From contig SAAU01000001.1 in the NCBI GenBank assembly GCA_009929265.1, forward strand, positions 157,962-221,961: a DNA stretch of 64,000 nucleotides. Direction: 5' to 3'. The translations under genes were made by a program, and so were the position numbers. The notes under the pieces are model-generated. The model was not told the origin of the DNA. It saw nothing but the letters and a program-made list of their open reading frames with translations, and searched no databases. Source of the DNA: Alphaproteobacteria bacterium (lineage in GTDB: Bacteria; Pseudomonadota; Alphaproteobacteria; CASFRQ01; SAAU01). Shown piece after piece: positions 46,602-55,215 of this stretch. Within the stretch, counting starts at the first letter, position 1, and each line of letters opens with the position of its first letter.

Positions 46602-46711
46602 CTTTTTTCTCCTTTTTCATAAGATTTACCCCCATCTTTCTTGAGTTTCAAGAAAAAAACATTGAATTTTTTGATAAAATCTATAAAATGAGCCCGTTTG
46701 GAAGAAAGAAA

Positions 46712-48574
46712 ATGATACTACTTGATAATATAACGCTTCAAATCGCACATAAGGTTCTGATTAAAGACAGCTCTTTAAGCCTTTCTGATGGGCAAAAGGT
46801 TGGCATTGTCGGAACAAATGGATGCGGAAAATCCACTTTGTTTAAGGTTCTTAAAGGACAACTAGATCTTTTAAAGGGCACGATATCCCTTACGTCAAAA
46901 GATAGAGTAGCTTTTGTGGAGCAAGAACTCTCCGATACGTCCGTTTCCCTCCTTGATTTTGTGATGAATGCCGACACAAAAGTTAAAGAGTTAAAAACAT
47001 GCCTTCAACAGGCTCGCCCAGAGGAATTGGCCGACATCTATGAAGCCCTTCACTTGGCCGATGCCGAAACCTTAGAAGCGCGCGCCAGTCAAATCTTAAA
47101 AGGATTGGGCTTTGAGCAGGCAGAATTTCTCTCTCCCCTTTCCCAATTTTCTGGCGGATGGCGAATGCGGGTCGCACTAGCGGGCGCGCTCATTAAACCT
47201 TCGGACGTTATGCTTTTAGATGAACCAACCAACCATTTGGATTTGGAAGGATCCCTTTGGCTGACAGACTTTTTGCAAAAATATAAAGGCACTCTCCTTC
47301 TTATTAGTCACGATAAACAGCTCTTAAATGACGTTTGCCAATACATTATGCATTTTGAGGGACAAAAACTTGTCCTTTATTCTGGAAATTATAACACCTT
47401 TCAAAAATCCTTTGCGTTAAAAAAACAAAACAGCGAACGTCAGGCTTCAAAACAGGCCGACAAAAAAGCGCACCTTGAAAAATTCGTTGAACGTTTTCGC
47501 TATAAAGCCACCAAAGCTAAACAAGCCCAAAGCCGCCTTAAAATGCTAGCAAAAATGGAAGAAGTTGATACTGTTTCTTTGGATAAATCTTCTCACTTTG
47601 ATTTTGGAACGCCTTTAGAGCTCCCCTCTCCTTTCTTTGTTCTTGAAAATGGCGCAACAGGGTATAGAGAAGGGGAAGAAATTATTTCTCATGTAAACCT
47701 AAGTTTAAATTTCAACGATAGAATTGCCCTTCTTGGAAAAAATGGAAACGGAAAGTCTACTTTGGCAAAGCTCATCGCTGAAGAGTTGCCCTTAATGGCG
47801 GGAAAAATCACAAAATCCAAAAAGCTTAACATCGGCTTTTTTAACCAACATCAGGGCGAAGAACTTCCTCTTGATGAAACGCCAACGACTTACCTTTCTT
47901 CCTTTATGGCCGGAAAGACAGAGCCCCAAATTCGTTCCTATTTAGCCCGTTTTGGACTAGAAGGGGATAAAGCCCTCACCTTAATTGAACGTCTCTCGGG
48001 TGGGGAAAAAGCCCGATTGTTATTTGCAAAAATCACCCTTAATGCGCCAGAGCTTTTGATTTTGGATGAACCAACCAACCATTTGGATATTGGAGGAAGA
48101 GAAGCCCTAATCGACGCTTTAAACGCTTTTACCGGAGCGGTTATTCTTATTACGCATGATTTTCATCTTCTGGAACTTGTCGCCGAAAAGCTTTATCTGA
48201 TTGAAAATCATACCCTTTCCTCTTTTGAGGGGGATTTAAATGATTATCGCGCCTTTTTGTTTTCAAAATTAACGGAAAATAAGGCTTCCTTGCCAGACCC
48301 CCCTCTTAAAGAAAAAAAGCAAAAAAAGAAAGAAGAGCACGTCCAAAAATCCCTTTCCAAAAAAGAGATTCGCCAAAGAAAAGCTACTCTTTTAAAAATT
48401 GAAGAAACGCTTGCCCTTCTTGAGAGAGAGAAAAAGGCCCTTATCAAAAAACTGACCCTGTTAACTGAAGGGGATAAAATTGCCTCTTGCCAAAAAGAAT
48501 TAAAACATCTTGAAAAAAAACTTCTTAAAGAAGAAGAAAAATGGATGATGCTCTCAGACGAAATTTCATCTTAA
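46712..48574 (+). CDS. ABC-F family ATPase (Uup/YheS-like)
   Basis: A soluble protein of 620 residues with two ABC domains and no membrane part. ABC-F proteins act on the ribosome. Walker A motifs are VGTNGCGKST and LGKNGNGKST, signatures FSGGWRMRVALA and LSGGEKARLLFA, Walker B LLDEPTNHLD twice. The linker (about 235-290) is Lys/Ala-rich, the P-site tRNA interaction motif. The Lys/Glu-rich C-terminal 90 residues form a coiled coil, as in Uup. I start at ATG 46712 (MILLDNITL) behind GGAAGAAAG. NUDIX and TM2 genes follow on the same strand. Confidence 0.88.
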   Translation: MILLDNITLQIAHKVLIKDSSLSLSDGQKVGIVGTNGCGKSTLFKVLKGQLDLLKGTISLTSKDRVAFVEQELSDTSVSLLDFVMNADTKVKELKTCLQQARPEELADIYEALHLADAETLEARASQILKGLGFEQAEFLSPLSQFSGGWRMRVALAGALIKPSDVMLLDEPTNHLDLEGSLWLTDFLQKYKGTLLLISHDKQLLNDVCQYIMHFEGQKLVLYSGNYNTFQKSFALKKQNSERQASKQADKKAHLEKFVERFRYKATKAKQAQSRLKMLAKMEEVDTVSLDKSSHFDFGTPLELPSPFFVLENGATGYREGEEIISHVNLSLNFNDRIALLGKNGNGKSTLAKLIAEELPLMAGKITKSKKLNIGFFNQHQGEELPLDETPTTYLSSFMAGKTEPQIRSYLARFGLEGDKALTLIERLSGGEKARLLFAKITLNAPELLILDEPTNHLDIGGREALIDALNAFTGAVILITHDFHLLELVAEKLYLIENHTLSSFEGDLNDYRAFLFSKLTENKASLPDPPLKEKKQKKKEEHVQKSLSKKEIRQRKATLLKIEETLALLEREKKALIKKLTLLTEGDKIASCQKELKHLEKKLLKEEEKWMMLSDEISS

Positions 48575-48595
48575 CCTTTTATGAAGGAGACTTTT

Positions 48596-49156
48596 ATGCT
48601 TAAAGACGACTTGATTGCTTATACCCCTTTTGACGAAGAAGAAGACGTCAATGTTAAAGAATTTCTTCAATTTTTAACCGCTTTCAAAGATAATGTTTGG
48701 ACACGCGACAATCTTGTGGGGCATATTACCTCTTCTGCTTTTGTGGTCAATCCCGAGAAAACAAAAGTCCTGATGGCCTATCATAAAATCTACGATAGTT
48801 TTGCTTGGTTGGGCGGACACGCAGATGGAGACAAGGATTTGCTCCACGTTGCCCTCAAGGAAACGCGTGAAGAAAGCGGGCTTCAAAATATTAAAGTTCT
48901 TCAAAACACGTTTATTGATGTGGTCTCTATGATTGTTGTGCCTCATATTAAACGAGGAAAACCGGTCCCCAGCCATATTCATTATAATGTCACCTATCTT
49001 TTAGAGGGAAGCGAGGAGGAAGCTCTTCATATTGCAGAGGCGGAAAACACAGCCCTAGAGTGGATTGAATTTGAAAAAATAAATGAAATTGTTAAAGAAA
49101 ACCATATGAAGCCGATCTATCAAAGGCTAATTAAAAAAACGCTTTCCTTAAAATAA
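48596..49156 (+). CDS. NUDIX hydrolase
   Basis: A 186-residue pyrophosphohydrolase-type protein. The Nudix box runs from GGHADGDKDLL to KETREESGL; the late EE pair is intact, but Lys takes the place of the first Glu and of the usual Arg. The fold's other strands (SAFVVNPEKTKVLMAYH) are clear. GGHADG..DLL..AL.E..EE.GL is shared by many bacterial Nudix proteins of unknown substrate. The ATG at 48596 sits behind AAGGAG, 21 bases after the ABC-F stop; an ATG at 48581 is less likely. Confidence 0.8.
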   Translation: MLKDDLIAYTPFDEEEDVNVKEFLQFLTAFKDNVWTRDNLVGHITSSAFVVNPEKTKVLMAYHKIYDSFAWLGGHADGDKDLLHVALKETREESGLQNIKVLQNTFIDVVSMIVVPHIKRGKPVPSHIHYNVTYLLEGSEEEALHIAEAENTALEWIEFEKINEIVKENHMKPIYQRLIKKTLSLK

Positions 49157-49222
49157 CGCTTTAAATTTTCTTTAATTGCTTTATCATATCTTATATACAT
49201 AGCACATTTTAAGGAGAGAAAG

Positions 49223-49939
49223 ATGTCAAATTTTGATGATTTAGAAAAACTTGCAAGCTTAAAAGAGACAGGAGTCCTTTCTAAGGAGGAATTTCAAACC
49301 CAAAAGGAAATTCTTTTGAAAAAGACAGCGGCTCCAACTCAACAAAAGGAGCTTTCCTCTTACCTCCTCTTGGCCTATTTTCTAGGGGTTTTTGGCGCTC
49401 ATAACTTCTACATTGGCAAAACAACAAAAGGGGTTGTTCAACTTCTCCTCACGCTTTTAACAGGGTGGTTGATTTTTCCTTTATTTTTGGTTTGCATTTG
49501 GGTTTTTGTTGAAATTTGTATCACGACAAAAGATGCAAAAGGACAAGATTTACTTCCCAATAAAGCGTTAAGAATTCTTTTCATTGTCCTTCAAAGCTTA
49601 ACAATTCTCTTGCCTTTTTTGGCTATCCTTTTCTTTTTAGGTGTCTTGGGAACAGCTATTGCTATCCAGGCTGCAAACGTTAGCGATATGACCTCTTACT
49701 TTACGCATCTTTCCTATGTGAATTCCACATACCCCAATCCAGAAAGGATGAAGGTTTGCTCTTATCTCAACCCCGTTCCTTCAGATTTACGTAGAGAATT
49801 TACCTCTTGCTCTGTTTCAAAAGTTGGCAAAAAGCAAATCATAAAACTTCAAAATGTATCCCCAAAGATAAAGCGCCAGCTTCAACGCGCCTTTACGACA
49901 AAGACGAACGAAAAAGGCGATTTACTCCTTGTTTTCTAA
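49223..49939 (+). CDS. SHOCT-TM2 domain membrane protein
   Basis: A 238-residue protein. A SHOCT motif is at the N-terminus (LEKLASLKETGVLSKEEFQTQKEILL, residues 7-32). A TM2 domain follows (about 45-100), with the signature YFLGVFGAHNFYIGKTTKGVVQL and a glycine-rich turn. One more hydrophobic helix pair is at about 115-145, and a soluble tail of about 90 residues has three cysteines. SHOCT plus TM2 is a common pairing of unknown role. It is a separate gene with AAGGAGAG upstream. Confidence 0.8.
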   Translation: MSNFDDLEKLASLKETGVLSKEEFQTQKEILLKKTAAPTQQKELSSYLLLAYFLGVFGAHNFYIGKTTKGVVQLLLTLLTGWLIFPLFLVCIWVFVEICITTKDAKGQDLLPNKALRILFIVLQSLTILLPFLAILFFLGVLGTAIAIQAANVSDMTSYFTHLSYVNSTYPNPERMKVCSYLNPVPSDLRREFTSCSVSKVGKKQIIKLQNVSPKIKRQLQRAFTTKTNEKGDLLLVF

Positions 49940-49954
49940 AAAGGCAAAAAAATT

Positions 49955-49992
49955 CCTCTCTTCTAAATTTCTTTAAAAGAGAGGCTTTTTTT
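49955..49992. terminator. terminator after the TM2 gene
   Basis: CCTCTCTT and AAGAGAGG pair around a 14-base loop, followed by seven T. It also lies at the end of the convergent glycosyltransferase gene. Confidence 0.75.
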
Positions 49993-50794
49993 ATCTTACA
50001 AAATGTCCTGACATTCGATTGATTTGATCTAGCGTGTTTTTTTGTTGCCTTTTTGCAACGCCATTACAGGCATATTCAAAAAAGCATAAGCCCCGTTTGA
50101 ATACAGAAAGATTTTTCTGCATCATATACCGTTTCAACGTGCAACACGCCATTTTCATTTTATTCTGGCTTAATTGATTGGGGCGTACCCGATATAAAAG
50201 CGAAATTTTATCCATTCCATAAAAAGAATACCCTTTGGAAAGCAATTTAATCCAAAGCCTTGAATCCTCAGAAAGCTCCCTTTCTTCCCGAAAACGAGCC
50301 TCTTTCACTTTTTGCGCATCAATCATAACGGTAGACATGCCGATCTGGGTCGTTTTCATAAACTGTTCTAAATTTAGACGTTCTTGAACATGGACACATC
50401 CTTTGTTCATAATTTTCCCTTTTTCATCCATAAAAGCATAGCTCGTAAAGGAAACATCAGCGTTATGTTTCTGCATAAAGAAGAGTTGATTTTCAAGTTT
50501 ATCCTTGGACCAAATATCATCAGAATCTAAAAAAGCCAAATACCGCCCTGTCGCTTTTTCAATACCAAAGTTTCTGGCGCGCCCCACCCCGCCATTTTCT
50601 TTTAAGTTAATAAGAGAAACCCGACTATCTGTTTTGGCAAGCTCTAAAGCTTTTTCATAACTTTTATCTGTTGAGGCATCATTGATGATAATAAGCTCTA
50701 AATTTTTATAGGTTTGAGAAAGAACTGAATTTGCGGCCTTCATAAAAAAGCCCTCGCAATTATAAAGGGGCATAATGACTGATATTTTATCCAT
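49991..50794 (-). CDS. glycosyltransferase family 2
   Basis: A 267-residue GT-A fold enzyme. N-terminal motifs are ISVIMPLYNCEGF and the nucleotide-binding INDASTDKS. The DxD-type metal motif is FLDSDD, and GGVGRARNFG is the usual second loop. The C-terminal part (about 160-267) has no membrane segment. It likely adds a sugar to LPS or a surface polymer; acceptor and donor are unknown. I start at ATG 50794 behind AAGGAT. A longer frame to 50830 would add an Ile/Tyr-rich run read from a TA repeat. Confidence 0.8.
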   Translation of the reverse strand: MDKISVIMPLYNCEGFFMKAANSVLSQTYKNLELIIINDASTDKSYEKALELAKTDSRVSLINLKENGGVGRARNFGIEKATGRYLAFLDSDDIWSKDKLENQLFFMQKHNADVSFTSYAFMDEKGKIMNKGCVHVQERLNLEQFMKTTQIGMSTVMIDAQKVKEARFREERELSEDSRLWIKLLSKGYSFYGMDKISLLYRVRPNQLSQNKMKMACCTLKRYMMQKNLSVFKRGLCFFEYACNGVAKRQQKNTLDQINRMSGHFVR

Positions 50795-50942
50795 TTTTAC
50801 ATCCTTATATATATAAATATATATGGACAATAGATTATATATTTTTTGAAATCAAACGAATTTCCTGATTTTTAAAAAAAAGATAAAGAACTTTATTTTT
50901 TTTCATTTTTAGGTATAGTTTAAGAAAAAAGAGAGGTAAAAA

Positions 50943-51485
50943 ATGGAACGCTGTCATTGGGTAGATTTAAAGGATGGAGATTATGTTCGCTATCACGATA
51001 CAGAATGGGGGCGGCCGGTTCATGAAGAAAATGCCCTTTTTGAAACTCTGATTTTGGAATGTTTTCAAGCGGGCCTTTCTTTTCAATGTATCCTTAAAAA
51101 ACGCGCCGCCTTTCGAAAAGCCTTTGATAATTTTGACGTTCAGAAAGTGGTTAAATACACGCCTCAAAAAGAGCTTGCTCTCCTTCAAAATAAAGGAATT
51201 GTCCGCCATAAGCTTAAGATAAAAGCAGTCCTCCAAAATGCAAAAGTTTTTTGTGAGATTCAAAAGGAATTTGGAAGTTTTGATAAATACATTTGGGGCT
51301 TTACAGAGGGGAAAATGCTCTTATGTGACGGCTTTCAAGGTAAAAACGACCTTTCCGATTTTATCTCTAAAGATCTCAAAAAAAGAGGAATGAAATTTGT
51401 AGGGAGTGTCACAGTCTTTTCATTCCTTTGCGCAATTGGCATCTTTTCCGCCCACCAACCCACTTGCTTCCTTTATAAAAAATAA
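50943..51485 (+). CDS. tag: DNA-3-methyladenine glycosylase I
   Basis: A base-excision repair enzyme that removes 3-methyladenine. It is 180 residues. Signs are RCHWV at the N-terminus (zinc Cys4), YHDTEWGRPVHEEN, FETLILECFQAGLSFQCILKKR, and the end SAHQPTCF with the other zinc ligands. The ATG follows AGAGGT. It is a single gene, upstream of the thrS leader. Confidence 0.93.
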   Translation: MERCHWVDLKDGDYVRYHDTEWGRPVHEENALFETLILECFQAGLSFQCILKKRAAFRKAFDNFDVQKVVKYTPQKELALLQNKGIVRHKLKIKAVLQNAKVFCEIQKEFGSFDKYIWGFTEGKMLLCDGFQGKNDLSDFISKDLKKRGMKFVGSVTVFSFLCAIGIFSAHQPTCFLYKK

Positions 51486-51529
51486 GATTTATTCTTAAAA
51501 ATTTAGGCTTTTTTTCTTTAAAAAAAGAT

Positions 51530-51558
51530 TTGACTTCTTTTTGCGCTGGTGCTACCTT
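51530..51558 (+). promoter_or_regulatory. promoter of the thrS leader
   Basis: TTGACT and TACCTT are 17 bases apart. A start about 7 bases downstream would fall on or next to the A of the leader-peptide ATG at 51565, so the transcript would be leaderless. Confidence 0.6.
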
Positions 51559-51564
51559 TTTCTT

Positions 51565-51630
51565 ATGAGAAATTTTATTGAAACACAAATCAATACAACA
51601 ACAGGTTTAACAACCACGACTACCGCTTAG
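51565..51630 (+). CDS. threonine-rich leader peptide of thrS
   Basis: A 21-codon frame, ATG to TAG, between tag and thrS. Nine of its 21 residues are threonine, at positions 7, 11-13 and 16-20. All four Thr codons (ACA, ACC, ACG, ACT) occur, so any shortage of charged tRNA-Thr would stall the ribosome. There is no Shine-Dalgarno before the ATG, but the predicted transcript starts about there. Leaderless trp leaders of this kind are known in rhizobia. Its stop codon lies in the loop of the hairpin that follows. The reading is direct; a role in attenuation is inferred from position and composition. Confidence 0.75.
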   Translation: MRNFIETQINTTTGLTTTTTA

Positions 51631-51648
51631 GCGGTACAATTTCTTTTT
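51621..51648 (+). terminator. putative thrS attenuator hairpin
   Basis: TACCGC (51621-51626) pairs with GCGGTA (51631-51636) around a TTAG loop, followed by a T-rich stretch CAATTTCTTTTT. A ribosome stalled on Thr codons 16-20 would cover the left arm and block the hairpin; a ribosome that finishes and leaves would allow it to form. The T run is broken, so strength is uncertain. Confidence 0.55.
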
Positions 51649-51720
51649 CCCAAAATCTTACAAAAAACTTAAAAAAATATTCCATATCTTGGATTATATC
51701 TCATCATAGAGGATTATATT

Positions 51721-53517
51721 ATGAACAACGATGAATTAAAGGTGCTCCGTCATAGTGCACAACATATTTTAGAGCAGGCTATCTGCAATTTATATCCCGA
51801 TGTTTTAATGGCCATGGGTCCTGCAACGGACACTGGATTTTATGGCGATTTTGAATTCAAAGAAGGTCAAAGCATCTCCGCTGATGATTTTCCAAAAATT
51901 GAAGAAGAAATAAAGCGGTTGATTAAGAAAAATCTTTCTTTCAAAAGAAAGGTTGTCTCCCCAGCTGAGGCACGCGAAATCTTCAAAGACAACCCTTACA
52001 AATTGGACTGGGTTGACTTGATTGAAAAAAGAGGCGAAGACGTTTCCCTGTATTACACAATGGAAGGGGATAAAGAGATCTTTGTTGACCTTTGTGCAGG
52101 GCCTCATATCGACTCAACAAGTGAAATCAAGGCCTTAAAACTTCTTTCAACGGCGGGCGCTTACTGGCACGGAAACAGTGACAACAAAATGTTGACACGT
52201 ATTTATGGAACGGCTTTCACATCTAAAGAAGACTTAAAAGAATACCTTCATAGAATTGAAGAAGCCAAGAAAAGAGACCACCGTAAACTTGGAAAAGAAT
52301 TAGACCTCTTCTCCATTGATGAGTATGTCGGCTCTGGCTTGATTATGTGGCATCCAAACCTTTCCGTTGTGAGAGAGGAAATCGAATCCTATTGGAGACG
52401 GGAACACAGAAGACGGGGCTATAAATACGTTTACACACCTGTCATCGGGCAAAGCAATCTTTGGGAAACATCTGGACATTTGGATCATTTTGCAGATGCG
52501 ATGTATCCTGCCATGAAAATGGAACAAAAAGATAAAGAAGAAAAGACAACTTATTATGTTAAACCGATGAACTGCCCATTTCATGTTCGGATTTATAAGT
52601 CTTCTATGAAAAGCTATAAAGATTTACCTATCCGTTATTGCGAATTGGGAAATGTATACCGTTTTGAATCTTCGGGGTCTTTACACGGAATGCTTCGTGT
52701 GCGTGGTTTTACACAAGACGATGCCCACATCATTTGCCGTGAAGATCAATTCATCAAAGAAGTTAACCAAATCTTGGATTTTGCCCTTTCTATGAACAAG
52801 ACTTTTGGGTTTGATAAATTAAATGTTTATCTTTCCGTCCGGGATCCTGAAAACAAAGAGCAAAAATACATCAAAAACGAACCTGTTTGGCAGTTGGCAG
52901 AACATACGTTGGAAAAAGTGCTTCAAGACAGAAAAATCGATTACCAAAAAGATGTCGGGGGCGCTAAGTTCTATGGGCCTGCGATTGATTTGAAAGCCGT
53001 TGATTCTATGGGGCGTGAATGGCAAGGAACAACAATCCAATTAGATATGAACCTTCCTCAAAAATTTGGGATGTCTTATATTGGAGAAGACGGTCAAGAA
53101 CATACGCCAATTATGCTTCACAGAACGCTTTTGGGTTCTATGGAACGGTTTGTTGGCACATTGATTGAACAATATGCGGGGGCTTTCCCTGTGTGGTTGA
53201 CGCCTGTTCAGGTGAAGGTGCTTCCTATCTCTGAAAAGCATTTGGATTATGCTCATAAAATTCAAGATGCTTTGTTGGCAGAGGATATCCGCACAGAAAC
53301 AGATGACCGCAATAACACGATTAACTATCAAATCAGGGAAGCTCACAAAATGAAAATCCCATATTCCATTATTGTTGGCGATAAAGAAATTGAAACAAAC
53401 ACAATTTCCATCCGCGACAGAAAGAAAAAGATGATTAACAACATTCCTCTTTCTGAATTTATGGATAAGATTAAGAAAGTTATCTCCTCTAAAAGCCTAG
53501 AGCTTTGGGAAGACTAA
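51721..53517 (+). CDS. thrS: threonyl-tRNA synthetase lacking the TGS domain
   Basis: Class II synthetase of 598 residues. The usual N-terminal TGS domain (about 60 residues) is missing: the protein opens directly in the editing domain (LRHSAQHILEQ, then LCAGPHI). Catalytic-domain motifs are intact, with the zinc Cys in VKPMNCPFH, RYCELGNVYRFE, RGFTQDDAHI and LHRTLLGSMERF. The C-terminal anticodon-binding domain ends at ELWED. The ATG is behind AGAGGAT. Regulation by the Thr-rich leader is likely. A strong terminator follows. Confidence 0.95.
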   Translation: MNNDELKVLRHSAQHILEQAICNLYPDVLMAMGPATDTGFYGDFEFKEGQSISADDFPKIEEEIKRLIKKNLSFKRKVVSPAEAREIFKDNPYKLDWVDLIEKRGEDVSLYYTMEGDKEIFVDLCAGPHIDSTSEIKALKLLSTAGAYWHGNSDNKMLTRIYGTAFTSKEDLKEYLHRIEEAKKRDHRKLGKELDLFSIDEYVGSGLIMWHPNLSVVREEIESYWRREHRRRGYKYVYTPVIGQSNLWETSGHLDHFADAMYPAMKMEQKDKEEKTTYYVKPMNCPFHVRIYKSSMKSYKDLPIRYCELGNVYRFESSGSLHGMLRVRGFTQDDAHIICREDQFIKEVNQILDFALSMNKTFGFDKLNVYLSVRDPENKEQKYIKNEPVWQLAEHTLEKVLQDRKIDYQKDVGGAKFYGPAIDLKAVDSMGREWQGTTIQLDMNLPQKFGMSYIGEDGQEHTPIMLHRTLLGSMERFVGTLIEQYAGAFPVWLTPVQVKVLPISEKHLDYAHKIQDALLAEDIRTETDDRNNTINYQIREAHKMKIPYSIIVGDKEIETNTISIRDRKKKMINNIPLSEFMDKIKKVISSKSLELWED

Positions 53518-53535
53518 TATCTTAAACAAAAAGAG

Positions 53536-53565
53536 AAAGGAGGGGCGAAAACCTCTCCTTTTTTT
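53536..53565 (+). terminator. intrinsic terminator of thrS
   Basis: AAAGGAGGGG pairs with CCTCTCCTTT around a 6-base loop and runs into T. Confidence 0.75.
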
Positions 53566-53643
53566 ATGCTTTTTTTTGAAGCCTTTTTTATGCCTTTTTG
53601 GACCAACCTTTTTTAGAGCCAACCTTTTAACCCCTCCCCTTTT

Positions 53644-55107
53644 TTACAAAGATTTTAGGGGGTTTCCTTTTGTTTGACGTTCAATTTTGCAATGCTCTGA
53701 AAGGCGTGGAAAGTCAAGCTCTGACCATTTTGCAAACCCCTCCTCCAACGAAAACGCCTTTATACCTTGGGCGGAAAACATCTTTGCCAAATGAAAAGAA
53801 AGCTCCCCATATTGGCAAATAAAAATCACCTTTTTAGCCTCCCATTTTGAAAGATACTCTTTCTCATTTGAGAGGATATCCCTCTCCTCTAAATTGATGG
53901 AATTTGGGATGCGTCCACAGTGAAATTGATTTGGACTGCGCGTATCAATTAAAAGGGTTTCTTTATTGATTAAAAGCGCCTCTTTTTGTTCAACTTTCTT
54001 CCAAAGCTGAAGGGCCGTTTTTCCGAAAACTTCTTTTAACATTCGCCGTGCCGTAAGGGAAACTTTCGTCTTTTTTTGGGGCGCAAATTGAAGAGGGGTG
54101 CGCAATTTTTCCTCATGAAGAATCCTTGGAAACATCTTTCTTGGCAGCGTTTTAAAATACTCATCCAAATAAAGAAATGGCAGATCACATCCCAAAAAGA
54201 CACAATTTATCTCGCCCTTTTCATTTCTTAACGCCTCTAATTTTTCAGAAACTTTCATCCGTTTTAAGTAAGTTAAAAGTCCGTAAAGGTTAAGCCCAGA
54301 ACTTGGACCTGCCAAAAGCCCTTGCCTGCAAAGCTCCATACTTTTTTGATACGCTTGCTTTGAAGAACAGGCAACAATGTCATCACAGGCCGCTTCCCAA
54401 TCAAAATCTATCATCTTTAAAAGACCTAATGTTCTTGGCCCAGGCACAGGATTATTGGGCTTTCGAACGACCCCAACACACATTATTTTATCATCCTTTT
54501 CCTTAAGCTTTTTGGAAATCCCATTCATACTGCCTGTTGTGCCAAGTGAAGAACAAAACACCTGAATATTGCCTTCTAATTGGGTATAAATTTGCGTCCC
54601 TGTCATTTCATAATGCGCCGCAGGATTGTTGGGGTTAGCATATTGGTTTAAGTTCATCCAATCGCGTTTTCCCATTTTCTTGGCAAGGTTAATTCCGCTT
54701 GTCGTATCATGGGGATTGGGACAAACAGGCTCCTCATTAACCAAAACTTCCGCTCCCGACAAAAGCAGCATTTGCATCTTTCCTATTGAAGCCTCGCTTG
54801 AGATAATAGCGCGCATTTTCTCAAACCCAAAGAAGGAAGAGAGAATTGAGAGCGAAAACGCCATATTGCCAGAGGAACTTTCCACCAATTTCACTTTATC
54901 TTTTTTAGGGCTTTTCGATATCATCCCATAGGCAGAGGCCGATTTGACATTCATCAAGGGCAAAAACGTCTGCATTTTGATAAAGATATGAATCTTGTCT
55001 TTTAGGAAGGGGTTTAGTTTTTCGTTTAGCTCCACCAATGGCGTGATATGATTTTCAGGATTTAAAAAAGAGGCAATCCCCTCTTTGCCTTTAAATACAT
55101 TTTTCAT
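53644..55107 (-). CDS. PLP beta-synthase (cysteine synthase-like) fused to rhodanese
   Basis: A 487-residue fusion. Residues 1-330 are a tryptophan-synthase-beta/cysteine-synthase fold: the PLP Lys in MNVKSASAYG (usually VKDR), SSSGNMAF, the PLP-phosphate loop SSLGTTGSMNG, and LAGPSSGLNLYG. A linker follows, then a C-terminal rhodanese (about 380-475) with LLIDTRSPNQFHCGRIPNSINLE and an active Cys in FICQYGELS. Together this suggests making or breaking a cysteine C-S bond and passing the sulfur as persulfide. The odd VKSAS context warns that the substrate may not be O-acetylserine. No clear Shine-Dalgarno precedes the ATG. A terminator upstream separates it from the DUF134 operon. Confidence 0.8.
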   Translation of the reverse strand: MKNVFKGKEGIASFLNPENHITPLVELNEKLNPFLKDKIHIFIKMQTFLPLMNVKSASAYGMISKSPKKDKVKLVESSSGNMAFSLSILSSFFGFEKMRAIISSEASIGKMQMLLLSGAEVLVNEEPVCPNPHDTTSGINLAKKMGKRDWMNLNQYANPNNPAAHYEMTGTQIYTQLEGNIQVFCSSLGTTGSMNGISKKLKEKDDKIMCVGVVRKPNNPVPGPRTLGLLKMIDFDWEAACDDIVACSSKQAYQKSMELCRQGLLAGPSSGLNLYGLLTYLKRMKVSEKLEALRNEKGEINCVFLGCDLPFLYLDEYFKTLPRKMFPRILHEEKLRTPLQFAPQKKTKVSLTARRMLKEVFGKTALQLWKKVEQKEALLINKETLLIDTRSPNQFHCGRIPNSINLEERDILSNEKEYLSKWEAKKVIFICQYGELSFHLAKMFSAQGIKAFSLEEGFAKWSELDFPRLSEHCKIERQTKGNPLKSL

Positions 55108-55168
55108 TTAAGATATGTCCTATTTTATTCTCCCCCTTAAAATAGGTATTTCTTTTGAAAATCGCAAC

Positions 55169-55197
55169 AAAAAAACCCGCATAAAAACGGGTTTTTT
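55169..55197. terminator. terminator after the DUF134 operon
   Basis: AAAAAACCCG and CGGGTTTTTT form a symmetric stem with T runs on both strands. Read on the - strand it ends the operon that stops at DUF134. Confidence 0.8.
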
Positions 55198-55215
55198 CTA
55201 GGAAGAAAGGCTTTC

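Noticed and set aside
51621..51636. T-box riboswitch ahead of thrS
   Set aside because: The leader is too short, there is no specifier stem or T-box sequence, and the Thr-codon frame explains the region better.
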